The notes: generated by a model from the letters alone, not told the origin. A stretch of DNA of 6,480 nt from JAPXSY01 sp034003585 (GCA_034003585.1 JAVEYH010000158.1:1-6480), one strand, 5' to 3'. Shown: positions 1 to 5,669, numbered from the stretch's first letter. Numbers and translations: made by a program.

Positions 1-627
1 ACAGGCGTCTTCGCCCAAGGCGACGGTTTCGTGGGACACGGACCGGAAATCGGTTTTCACCAGTTTGTCGCGCTCGCCCGCCAGGCTGGAGAGCTGGTCC
101 AGCAACCCGCACTTGCATCCGGCGTAGAGGTGTTCCGCTTTCTGGCCGATGCGGGCCAGACCCACGGTGTCCACCTTGATCCCGTAGAGGCTCGCGAGCG
201 CGAGCCCGGCGCTCATCTCCAGCGCCGCGGAACTCGACAGCCCACTGCCCAGGGGGATGTTGCCGAGGAACATGCCGTCGAAACCGCGGTCAACCGGATG
301 CTCCGCGATCAGCCCCGCGAAGGTGCCGACCACGTAATTCTGCCAGGTGTCGCGCGGGGCGGGGCGGAGGGCGGCCGTGTCGAAAGCCACCTCTTTCATC
401 AGATCGCCCGCGGTCAGGCGGCATTGCGCCGTGTCCGCGCGCGCGGCGGCGAAGAACGTGCCGAACGGGATTGCCGCCGACAACACGAAGCCCTCGTTGT
501 AATCGGTGTGGTTGCCGAGCACTTCGATGCGCCCGGGCGCGTAGGCCACCACCTCCGGGTCGCTCCCGTACCGCGCGCGGTAGGCGTCCAGAAGTTGCGC
601 ATAGACCGCTTCATTCACCCGGATCAT
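1..627 (-). CDS. galK: Galactokinase-like GHMP sugar kinase (N-terminal 209 residues; truncated by window edge)
   Basis: The product is predicted to phosphorylate galactose (or a related sugar) at C1 with ATP in the cytoplasm, the entry step of the Leloir pathway. The visible 209 residues are about half of a usual galactokinase of 380-400. Three family motifs are in order: the sugar-binding motif PGRIEVLGNHTDYNEG at residues 31-46, the glycine-rich ATP loop PLGSGLSSSAALE at 125-137, and CGLLDQ at 173-178, whose Asp177 matches the catalytic base. QKAEHLYAG (162-170) is also typical. The motif has GNHTDY where classical GalK has GEHTDY, so the exact sugar is less certain. The ATG at 627 overlaps the TGA of the upstream mutase gene (ATGA), and AAGGGA lies 7 nt before it inside that gene, so translation is probably coupled. 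The C-terminal GHMP part lies beyond base 1. Another GHMP sugar kinase is the main alternative. Confidence 0.85.
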   Translation of the reverse strand, partial: MIRVNEAVYAQLLDAYRARYGSDPEVVAYAPGRIEVLGNHTDYNEGFVLSAAIPFGTFFAAARADTAQCRLTAGDLMKEVAFDTAALRPAPRDTWQNYVVGTFAGLIAEHPVDRGFDGMFLGNIPLGSGLSSSAALEMSAGLALASLYGIKVDTVGLARIGQKAEHLYAGCKCGLLDQLSSLAGERDKLVKTDFRSVSHETVALGEDAC

Positions 628-1958
628 GCGTCCGTCCCTTCCCGGATCAGGGCCAGAAGCTCGTCGCGCCGGGCTTCCATGACCTCGCGCGTCCGGGCCT
701 CGAGGTTGAGGCGCACCAGCGGCTCGGTGTTGGAACAGCGGACATTGAACCAGAAGTCGGGGTATTCCACGCTCACGCCGTCCAGTTCGAACACCCGTCC
801 GCCGGTGTGCCGCTGCCGGATCTCGGCCAAGATCGCCTGCGGGTCGCGGCTCACGCGGGTGTTGATCTCGCCGCTCGCCACGTACCGGCGTAGCGGCGCG
901 ATCAGTTCGGACAGCGGCTTGTCCGCCTGGCTGACGATGTTGGCCAGGGAGAGAATCGCCAGAGAGGAACTTTCGGCCGTGAAGTTGTCTTGGAAGTAGT
1001 AGTGCCCGCTGAGTTCCCCGGCGAACAGGGCGTCGTGCTCGCGCATTTGCTGCTTGATGAACGCGTGCCCGACCCGGCTCATCATGGGCGTGCCGCCGGC
1101 CGCCTCGATGGTCTCGCGCACCACCCGGCTGCTGCGCAGGTCATAGAAAATGACCCCCTTGCGTGTGGCGAGCACGTCCTGCGCCACCAGGGCCGTGATC
1201 AGGTCCATGGGGATGATCTCGCCCTGCTCGTCGACAAACCCCGCGCGGTCCGCGTCGCCGTCATACGCCACGCCGAACGCGTAGCGTCCGTTGCGCACCG
1301 TGCGCTGGAGATCGGCCAGCGTGGCCGTGTGGAGCGGGTTGGCCTCGTGATTGGGGAAGCGGCCGTCCGGTTCCGCATAAAGCCCGTCCCAGGTGAGGAG
1401 CCCCTTGAGCGCCTGGACCTCCCAGATGCCCATGCCGTTGGCGAAGTCGATCGCCACATGAACCGGGCGCTTCAGGCGCGCGAAGCGCGCCAGATGCTCC
1501 GCGTAGGCGGGCAGGATGTCGCGGGACGTGACCTGTCCGCGCGCGGCGGCGCGCGGCGCGAACGTCCCGTCGCGCACGATGCGCTCGATCTCCTGGATGC
1601 CGGTCGCGCCGCTGAGGGGCACCGCCTGGCCGCGGCAGAGCTTGAACCCGTTCCATTCGGCGGTGTTGTGCGACGCGGTGATCATCACGCTGCCGTCCGC
1701 CCCGAGCGCGCCGTTGGCGAAATAGGACATGGGGGTGGAGGCGTGGCCGATATCCACCACGTCCGCGCCCTGTTCAGTGATGCCGCGCGCGCACGCCTCG
1801 AACAGCGGTTCAGAGTGCGGCCGGATATCCCGCGCCACCACCACCTTGCGGCAATTCACGAAGGTCACGAACGCCCGTCCGATCCGGTACGCCAGATCCT
1901 CTGTCAGGTCCGTGCCGTAGATGCCGCGGATATCGTATGCTTTGAAAATTCCTGCCAT
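624..1958 (-). CDS. manB: Phosphomannomutase/phosphoglucomutase (ManB/AlgC class, COG1109)
   Basis: This cytosolic alpha-D-phosphohexomutase interconverts the 6- and 1-phosphates of mannose and/or glucose through a phosphoserine enzyme, supplying precursors for nucleotide sugars, polysaccharide or glycogen. The 444 residues are a full-length enzyme. Visible landmarks are YDIRG at 8-12, the phosphoserine loop TASHN at 94-98 (Ser96), the Mg-binding loop DGDADR at 233-238, the sugar-specificity loop GELSGH at 314-319, and the phosphate-binding segment RCSNTEPLVRLNLEA at 407-421. Pro, usual after SHN, is replaced by Thr, a tolerated variation. The ATG at 1958 is preceded by AGAAGGA (1973-1967) with an 8-nt spacer. 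It follows nadK by 21 nt and overlaps the galactokinase start by 4 nt, so it is the middle gene of an operon. Whether mannose or glucose phosphate is preferred cannot be read from sequence; the GELSGH type is usually dual-specific. Confidence 0.95.
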   Translation of the reverse strand: MAGIFKAYDIRGIYGTDLTEDLAYRIGRAFVTFVNCRKVVVARDIRPHSEPLFEACARGITEQGADVVDIGHASTPMSYFANGALGADGSVMITASHNTAEWNGFKLCRGQAVPLSGATGIQEIERIVRDGTFAPRAAARGQVTSRDILPAYAEHLARFARLKRPVHVAIDFANGMGIWEVQALKGLLTWDGLYAEPDGRFPNHEANPLHTATLADLQRTVRNGRYAFGVAYDGDADRAGFVDEQGEIIPMDLITALVAQDVLATRKGVIFYDLRSSRVVRETIEAAGGTPMMSRVGHAFIKQQMREHDALFAGELSGHYYFQDNFTAESSSLAILSLANIVSQADKPLSELIAPLRRYVASGEINTRVSRDPQAILAEIRQRHTGGRVFELDGVSVEYPDFWFNVRCSNTEPLVRLNLEARTREVMEARRDELLALIREGTDA

Positions 1959-1979
1959 AAATCCGATCCTTCTGTTCTG

Positions 1980-2840
1980 TCAGCGGCCGCCCCACCGCAG
2001 TTTGCGCCGCAACACATCGCACGGGTTGTACCCGTGCAGTTCGATCAGCGGCACGCTGTGGCAGCTTCTGACAATCTCCACCGCATCGCCGCACCGGACC
2101 GGCTGTTGGTCGCGGCCGTCCGAACTGACGATCACCGGGACGCGGTCGGAGACCACCTTCACCGCGATATGCGACGTTTCGCACACGACCAGCGGGCGCG
2201 AGGTGAGCGTGTGCGGGCAAATCAAACTGATCACCAGCGCGGGCGTGCCCGGCAGAACGATCGGCCCGCCCGCGGAAAGGGAGTAGGCGGTGCTGCCGGT
2301 CGGGGTCGCCACGATGAGGCCGTCGCAGAGGAAGCGCGACACGGGCTGCCGGTCCAGCAGCAGGTCCAGCTCGACGGCATGCCCTGACTCGCCGCGGTAC
2401 ACCACCACATCGTTGAGCGCGTCCGAAAGCAGGCCGCGCGTGCCGTCCTGATGGTGCACGGCGGCGGCGAGCGCCGACCGGCGGCTCACGGCGTACCGGT
2501 TCTCGCGCAACTGTTGCAGGGCCTCCGCGAACTGGTGCTCTTCCACACTGGTCAGATACCCCAGGGAGCCGATGTTCAGGCCCATGAGCGGCAGATGCTG
2601 TTCGGCAACCTTGTGGGCGGCATCCAGCAGCGTGCCGTCCCCGCCCAACACGACCACCGCCTCGACTTTCCTTTTTTTGAATTCACCCACCGGATAGGCC
2701 GGGACATCGGGATGCAGGGATGCGGTCCGTTCCTCGATCAGCACAATGAATCCCATGTCCGACGCGAGCGCGGCGACATGCCGCACCGCTTCGGCGGCCC
2801 GGGGCTTCTCCAGATTGGCGATCAGTCCGATGGTTTTCAT
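1980..2840 (-). CDS. nadK: NAD kinase (ATP/polyphosphate-dependent NAD+ 2'-phosphotransferase)
   Basis: The enzyme phosphorylates NAD+ to NADP+ and is the only de novo source of NADP in most bacteria; it is cytosolic. The 286 residues match the normal family length. Motifs in order: the GGDGT nucleotide loop at 66-70 with catalytic Asp68, GLNIGSLGYLT at 87-97, ALND at 141-144 (NAD ribose contact), DGLIVATPTGSTAYSLSAGG at 173-192, and CPHTLTSRPLVV at 208-219. I chose the ATG at 2840 (MKTIGLIAN) because it begins at the beta-strand where NadK proteins normally start. An in-frame TTG four codons upstream (2852) adds only MHAG and lies inside the predicted -10 box. No good Shine-Dalgarno precedes the ATG, consistent with a very short leader. 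It is the first gene of the nadK-manB-galK run. A seven-A tract (complement of 2672-2678) falls in codons 55-57. Confidence 0.95.
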   Translation of the reverse strand: MKTIGLIANLEKPRAAEAVRHVAALASDMGFIVLIEERTASLHPDVPAYPVGEFKKRKVEAVVVLGGDGTLLDAAHKVAEQHLPLMGLNIGSLGYLTSVEEHQFAEALQQLRENRYAVSRRSALAAAVHHQDGTRGLLSDALNDVVVYRGESGHAVELDLLLDRQPVSRFLCDGLIVATPTGSTAYSLSAGGPIVLPGTPALVISLICPHTLTSRPLVVCETSHIAVKVVSDRVPVIVSSDGRDQQPVRCGDAVEIVRSCHSVPLIELHGYNPCDVLRRKLRWGGR

Positions 2841-2851
2841 TCCGGCGTGCA

Positions 2852-2880
2852 ACTATACCGGCAACAAGGCGGGAAAACAA
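2852..2880 (-). promoter_or_regulatory. Sigma70-type promoter for the nadK operon
   Basis: On the minus strand, a -35 box TTGTTT (2880-2875) and a -10 box TATAGT (2857-2852, 5 of 6 to consensus) are separated by exactly 17 nt. The expected transcription start is about 2846-2843, only a few nucleotides before the nadK ATG at 2840, so the mRNA would be almost leaderless. This fits the lack of a clear Shine-Dalgarno sequence in front of the gene. The -35 box matches only 3 of 6 positions. This is a prediction from spacing and sequence only. Confidence 0.55.
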
Positions 2881-2891
2881 GCGGGGAAACA

Positions 2892-2930
2892 GGGGCGCGG
2901 TTCCGTTTTGTGGAAACGGAATCACGCCCC
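2892..2930. repeat. Long imperfect palindrome / hairpin upstream of the nadK promoter
   Basis: The segment folds into a 17-position stem closing a 5-nt loop (TGTGG, 2909-2913). GGGGCG (2892-2897) pairs with CGCCCC (2925-2930), and TTCCGTTT (2901-2908) pairs with AAACGGAA (2914-2921). Between them are one C/A mismatch, one G-C pair and one G-T wobble. It lies 11 bp upstream of the nadK -35 box. No T-run follows directly on either strand, so it is not a canonical intrinsic terminator. It could be an operator, a bidirectional terminator remnant, or an mRNA structure if transcription crosses it. Confidence 0.6.
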
Positions 2931-2997
2931 AAGGAGGAGTTAGGAGTTTTTGACCCTGCCTGAACATGTTGTTTTGCCCGTTCTTCGTGATCCTCCG

Positions 2998-3023
2998 GTA
3001 GGGACGGTTCCCCGAACCGTCCG
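2998..3023. repeat. REP-like palindromic element (GTAGGGACGGTTC / GAACCGTCC)
   Basis: GGACGGTTC (3002-3010) and GAACCGTCC (3014-3022) are perfect 9-bp inverted repeats around a CCC loop, preceded by GTAG (2999-3002) and followed by G. The tight 3-nt loop and the short GTAGGG lead resemble dispersed extragenic palindromes seen in several bacterial groups. Only one copy is in this window, so calling it a dispersed element rests on resemblance. Confidence 0.5.
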
Positions 3024-3125
3024 TTTAGGTGTGGTTACAGGCCAAAGGAATAAGCGGTTTCGTTGGCGATTTGGATGCGAGTCATTGACAGCGTGTGGGA
3101 CTCAGTCAGGGAAAATAGGATGCGC

Positions 3126-3145
3126 CCCTTGGCCACCCTTGGCCA
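3126..3145. repeat. 10-bp tandem duplication
   Basis: CCCTTGGCCA occurs twice head to tail (3126-3135 and 3136-3145), followed by a partial third copy CCCGGCCA (3146-3153). It lies about 35 bp upstream of the kinase -10 box. Each unit contains the palindrome TGGCCA, so it could be a paired binding site, but a simple replication-slippage duplication explains it equally well. Confidence 0.6.
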
Positions 3146-3184
3146 CCCGGCCAATCCGATTAGAAGGGCGTTTCAGCAAGTTTC

Positions 3185-3206
3185 TGTTATACTGTCGGAT
3201 GAGGTG
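3185..3206 (+). promoter_or_regulatory. Extended -10 promoter and Shine-Dalgarno of the sensor kinase gene
   Basis: TGTTATACT (3185-3193) is an extended -10 element, TGn followed by TATACT, with 5 of 6 matches to consensus. No good -35 box lies upstream, as is common for extended -10 promoters. The predicted start site is near 3200, just before GAGGTG (3201-3206), a Shine-Dalgarno sequence 7 nt ahead of the ATG at 3214. This arrangement favours the 3214 start over the in-frame ATG at 3199, which would lie at or before the transcript end. Confidence 0.5.
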
Positions 3207-3213
3207 GAGCTGG

Positions 3214-5439
3214 ATGAAACTGTCATTGACCTGTTTTCTGATCAGTCTGACTGGTCTGCTGCAAGCGGAACACGCCGCTGCCGTGACCAACGCGATCACA
3301 CGCATAGATGAGGTCAAGGCGTTGTCCGGCGAGGAAATACGTCTGGGCCGTGCCGTGCGGCTGCGGGGCGTGGTGACGGCGCGTATCTGTCGGCTGTTCA
3401 TCATGCAGGACGGGGATTCGGGGATCTTTGTCTACCCCCGTCTTGCCCGGGACGAGGGAGTGTGGACAGGGGATGACGAGGTGTTCGGCAGTCTCTGTCC
3501 GGGAACCGAAGTGGAGATCACGGGGGTGACCCGGCAGGGTGGCTTTGCGCCAGTGGTCCTGCCGTATGCGGTGACCCGATTTGGCAAGGCGCCGCTGCCT
3601 GCGGCGGAGCCGTTCAATCCGGGGCGCTTTTTCCGCGGCATGGATGATTGCCGCCGGGTCGAGGTGCGCGGCGTCGTGCAGGGCTTTTGGAAGCGTCCGC
3701 CGCTCGGTATGGTACTCGTGCTCGATGCCAATCCGGGGCGCTTCATGGCACGGCTGCCGCTGGAGGCTCAGGAGGCCTGCGAAGGATTGGTCGAGGCAGA
3801 GGTGCAACTGCGGGGCGTGGCGATGGCCGCGTTCAATACGCGGGGCGAGCTGCTCATGCCCTCGGTCTTCGTCAACTCGCTGAAAGACCTCACCGTGGAG
3901 CGGCCGCGGCGGAATGCGCCGTTCGACGTGCCGAAAGTGCCTCTGAGCGAGGTGGGCGGCTATCGCAGTGCTTTCGGCGGAAAGTTCCGTCTGCACGTGG
4001 AGGGTGTCGTCACCTATGCGGAGCGTGTACCGATCTCGTTTCTGGACGACGCGGTCTGGCCCTACCGCAGCCTGCAGGGTGTCGCTCCCGAGAGGGGCTG
4101 CATGTTTTTCATTCACGACGGCGAGACCGGTCTGAGAGTCCAGACACGCCAGCCGATCAACCTCGATCCCGGTGACCGCGTGGCGGTCGCCGGCTTTGTG
4201 GACCGGAGCCGCGCCGTCAGCGGGCTTTCCGAAGCCCTGGTGCGCAAGCTCGGTCAGGAGAAGCCGCCCGAGCCGCTTCGCGTTTCGGCCGAGCAGATCA
4301 TAGAAGCCAACGAGCTTGCGCTGTACAACGGCGTGATGGCTGAGCCGGGCGACTTTGACGGCGCGCTGGTGACCTGCGAGGCCACGCTGACGGAGGATAT
4401 CCGGATGGACAACGGCACCCGGGTGCTGAAGCTCAACAAATCCGGTGTCAGCTTCAAGGCCACGTTGAGCGGCCCGCGGAGCGTGAGCCTGCCCGCTCTG
4501 CGCACGGAGAGCGAACTGTCGCTCACCGGTGTCGTGATGCTGGATCTCTGGCATCCGAACGACCTTTCGACGGTCATGCGTCCACAGGTGGATCTGCTGC
4601 TCCGTTCGTCTGATGACGTCGTGGTTCTGCGGCAGCCCTCATGGTGGACCGTCCCGAGGTTGCTGGCGGCGCTGGCGGTTCTGATGTTGATCATGCTTGC
4701 GGGCGCGGTGTGGGTCTGGCTCCTGCACCGGCGGATGCGGGAGACGACGAGTCGGCTGGCACAGGAGATGCGCGGTCGGCGCGAGGCGGCCCTCGATTTC
4801 GCTGTGACGCTGCGTGAACGCAACCGGCTGGCCGCGAACCTGCACGACACGCTCCTCCAGACGCTCGGCGGGATCGGCTTTCAACTCGCGGCGTGTCAGA
4901 AGAGCGACGCGACGACACGGCCCCAGCTCGACGTGGCGCGGCGCATGGTGAGCCATGCGTCCGACGAGTTGCGCAACTCCGTGTGGACGCTCCGGAGTCT
5001 CCAGGTGCATGGGCAGCACTTCGAGTCCGCGCTGGAGGCGATCGTCGAACGGGCGCGCGGCACCGGAGACGCTGCGGTTGCGTGCCGCACCGTGGGCGAG
5101 TTCGAGGACCTTTCGGAGTTTGTGGGAGGCAATCTGCTGCTGATCATCCAAGAGGCTTTGCTGAACGCTCAGAAACACGCCGCGTGCGGCCATGTCCAGG
5201 TGACGGTGCGGCGCGAGGGTGAGTGGGTCGAGGTGGACGTCCGCGACGATGGGCGCGGGTTCGAGGAGGCGGACAACCCCAGCGATCATGCCGACCACTT
5301 CGGCATCGGGGTGATGCGGGAGCGCGCGGAACGGCTCGGAGGCCGCCTCGCGATCGAGAGCCGTCCGGGCGGTGGCACCGTCGTGCGCGTGACGGTCTTG
5401 CTGCGGGATTATGATGCCGACATGGGCGAGGCGAGGTGA
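3214..5439 (+). CDS. Membrane sensor histidine kinase, NarL/DesK type, with periplasmic OB-fold-like repeat sensor
   Basis: The 741-aa protein should sense an envelope or extracellular signal and phosphorylate a response regulator. A signal peptide covers about residues 1-23 (MKLSLTCFLI, hydrophobic core, AAA). Residues 25-470 are exported and rich in beta-strands, with recurring blocks: LRGVVT (50-55), RGVVQ (152-156), EGVVT (263-267), and flavours of MQDGDSGIFV (64-73) and FIHDGETGLRV (299-309). These look like three or four OB-fold-like units. A membrane helix spans about 482-504 (LLAALAVLMLIMLAG). The cytoplasmic part has the HisKA_3 H-box ERNRLAANLHDTLLQ (535-549, phospho-acceptor His544), the N-box QEALLN (646-651), DDGRGF (678-683) and GIGVMRERAERLGG (697-710), followed by the ATP-lid end. 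The ATG at 3214 is chosen for the signal peptide and SD; the frame is open upstream to a TTG at 2950. No partner regulator follows intact. The ligand is unknown. Confidence 0.92.
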   Translation: MKLSLTCFLISLTGLLQAEHAAAVTNAITRIDEVKALSGEEIRLGRAVRLRGVVTARICRLFIMQDGDSGIFVYPRLARDEGVWTGDDEVFGSLCPGTEVEITGVTRQGGFAPVVLPYAVTRFGKAPLPAAEPFNPGRFFRGMDDCRRVEVRGVVQGFWKRPPLGMVLVLDANPGRFMARLPLEAQEACEGLVEAEVQLRGVAMAAFNTRGELLMPSVFVNSLKDLTVERPRRNAPFDVPKVPLSEVGGYRSAFGGKFRLHVEGVVTYAERVPISFLDDAVWPYRSLQGVAPERGCMFFIHDGETGLRVQTRQPINLDPGDRVAVAGFVDRSRAVSGLSEALVRKLGQEKPPEPLRVSAEQIIEANELALYNGVMAEPGDFDGALVTCEATLTEDIRMDNGTRVLKLNKSGVSFKATLSGPRSVSLPALRTESELSLTGVVMLDLWHPNDLSTVMRPQVDLLLRSSDDVVVLRQPSWWTVPRLLAALAVLMLIMLAGAVWVWLLHRRMRETTSRLAQEMRGRREAALDFAVTLRERNRLAANLHDTLLQTLGGIGFQLAACQKSDATTRPQLDVARRMVSHASDELRNSVWTLRSLQVHGQHFESALEAIVERARGTGDAAVACRTVGEFEDLSEFVGGNLLLIIQEALLNAQKHAACGHVQVTVRREGEWVEVDVRDDGRGFEEADNPSDHADHFGIGVMRERAERLGGRLAIESRPGGGTVVRVTVLLRDYDADMGEAR

Positions 5440-5442
5440 CGG

Positions 5443-5493
5443 ATGTCCAAGGCGGGCAAAGCCCGCAAGCCAATTGGAATGGTGGGGTCTTAA
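5443..5493 (+). pseudogene. 16-codon reading frame after the kinase, possible stump of a response-regulator gene
   Basis: Three bases after the kinase stop, an ATG opens MSKAGKARKPIGMVGS and then a TAA. The kinase stop codon itself sits in GAGGTGA (5433-5439), a good Shine-Dalgarno sequence 3 nt before this ATG, so translation could be coupled. NarL-type kinases are usually followed directly by their regulator, and such regulators commonly begin with a short basic lead such as KPI before the first beta-strand (VLLVDDHP-like). Here the homology would end after Ile11. That is suggestive of a broken gene but far too short to prove it. It could equally be a leader peptide or a chance frame. Confidence 0.3.
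5452..5466. terminator. Short GC hairpin after the kinase gene (weak terminator candidate)
   Basis: GCGGGC (5452-5457) and GCCCGC (5461-5466) form a perfect 6-bp stem around an AAA loop, 12 bp after the kinase stop. No T-run follows immediately (next comes AAGCCAATTGG; the first AT-rich stretch is TTAAAATTT at 5490-5498), so Rho-independent termination would be weak at best. It also lies inside the 16-codon frame. Confidence 0.35.
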
Positions 5494-5511
5494 AATTTGG
5501 GGAGATCGGTT

Positions 5512-5569
5512 GACGACTACGGCGACGACGACGGCGACGACTACGGATTACGGGGGGGTGGCATGGTTC
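5512..5569 (+). repeat. Left copy of S23-flanking repeat module
   Basis: Three head-to-tail 12-mers, GACGACTACGGC (5512-5523), GACGACGACGGC (5524-5535) and GACGACTACGGA (5536-5547), run into TTACG, seven Gs (5552-5558), TG and GCATGGTTC (5561-5569). The same arrangement recurs in direct orientation after the gene at 6437-6480. The two copies differ in one T/C per 12-mer and in the G-run. Confidence 0.85.
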
Positions 5570-5572
5570 GGT

Positions 5573-5624
5573 TGACGACTACGGGATACGAGGGTTGGGC
5601 GCGATTCGTTCGCCGTAGTCGTCA
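5573..5624. repeat. Inverted repeat / potential hairpin built from the 12-mer
   Basis: TGACGACTACGG (5573-5584) and CCGTAGTCGTCA (5613-5624) are perfect 12-bp inverted arms around a 28-nt loop. With a one-base gap the pairing extends to CGG/CCG outside. The right arm continues as an inverted, degenerate second 12-mer (5625-5636, CCGTGGTCGTAA). The structure ends about 45 bp before the S23-like start codon, so it could form in ssDNA or in the mRNA leader. Confidence 0.75.
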
Positions 5625-5669
5625 CCGTGGTCGTAAACCGGAATAGATCACGCAAAAAGGGCTTAAAAC

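Larger units (their letters stand above)
2841..3213. other. Divergent intergenic region between nadK and the sensor kinase
   Basis: About 370 bp separate the two divergently transcribed units. I see no convincing gene here. An open frame continues upstream from the kinase to a TTG at 2950, but it runs through two non-coding-looking elements (a REP-like hairpin and a tandem duplication) and encodes nothing recognisable. The region holds, from left to right, the nadK promoter, a long imperfect palindrome, a purine-rich AAGGAGG stretch (2931-2937), the REP-like hairpin, a 10-bp tandem duplication, and the kinase promoter. Confidence 0.7.
5494..5669. other. Non-coding repeat-rich spacer ahead of the S23-like gene
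   Basis: These 176 bp contain the left 12-bp tandem repeats, a G-run, two 16-bp direct copies of CGGTTGACGACTACGG (5507-5522 and 5569-5584) and an inverted copy (5613-5627). The plus strand is open in one frame through the repeats (5494-5643), but its product is only repeat-derived Asp/Gly/Tyr residues followed by Arg-rich sequence, so I do not call a gene. No convincing promoter for the downstream gene is visible. Confidence 0.6.

Noticed and set aside
31..999. Plus-strand open frame of 322 codons
   Set aside because: Antisense to the galactokinase-like and mutase genes, crosses their junction, no recognisable motif.
990..2387. Long plus-strand open frame (465 codons) antisense to the mutase and nadK genes
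   Set aside because: High-GC shadow of two well-supported minus-strand genes; its translation is Arg/Ala/His-rich with no family motif.
3085..3090. Perfect -35 box TTGACA
   Set aside because: No acceptable -10 box at 16-18 nt; the nearest AT-rich candidate (AAAATA) is about 21 nt away.
2950..3213. 88-residue N-terminal extension of the kinase from a TTG after AAGGAGG
   Set aside because: It would bury the clear signal peptide, translates a REP-like palindrome and a tandem duplication, and the promoter near 3185 lies downstream of it.
3223..4554. Long minus-strand open frame (443 codons) antisense to the kinase
   Set aside because: Shadow of the kinase frame; composition biased to His/Arg/Pro, no recognisable domain.
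5507..5636. CRISPR-like array of short repeats
   Set aside because: Units are head-to-tail 12-mers without spacers of regular length; no cas genes in the window.
5494..5646. Open frame through the 12-mer repeats
   Set aside because: The product is repeat-encoded Asp/Gly/Tyr followed by Arg-rich sequence, with no SD and no family resemblance.
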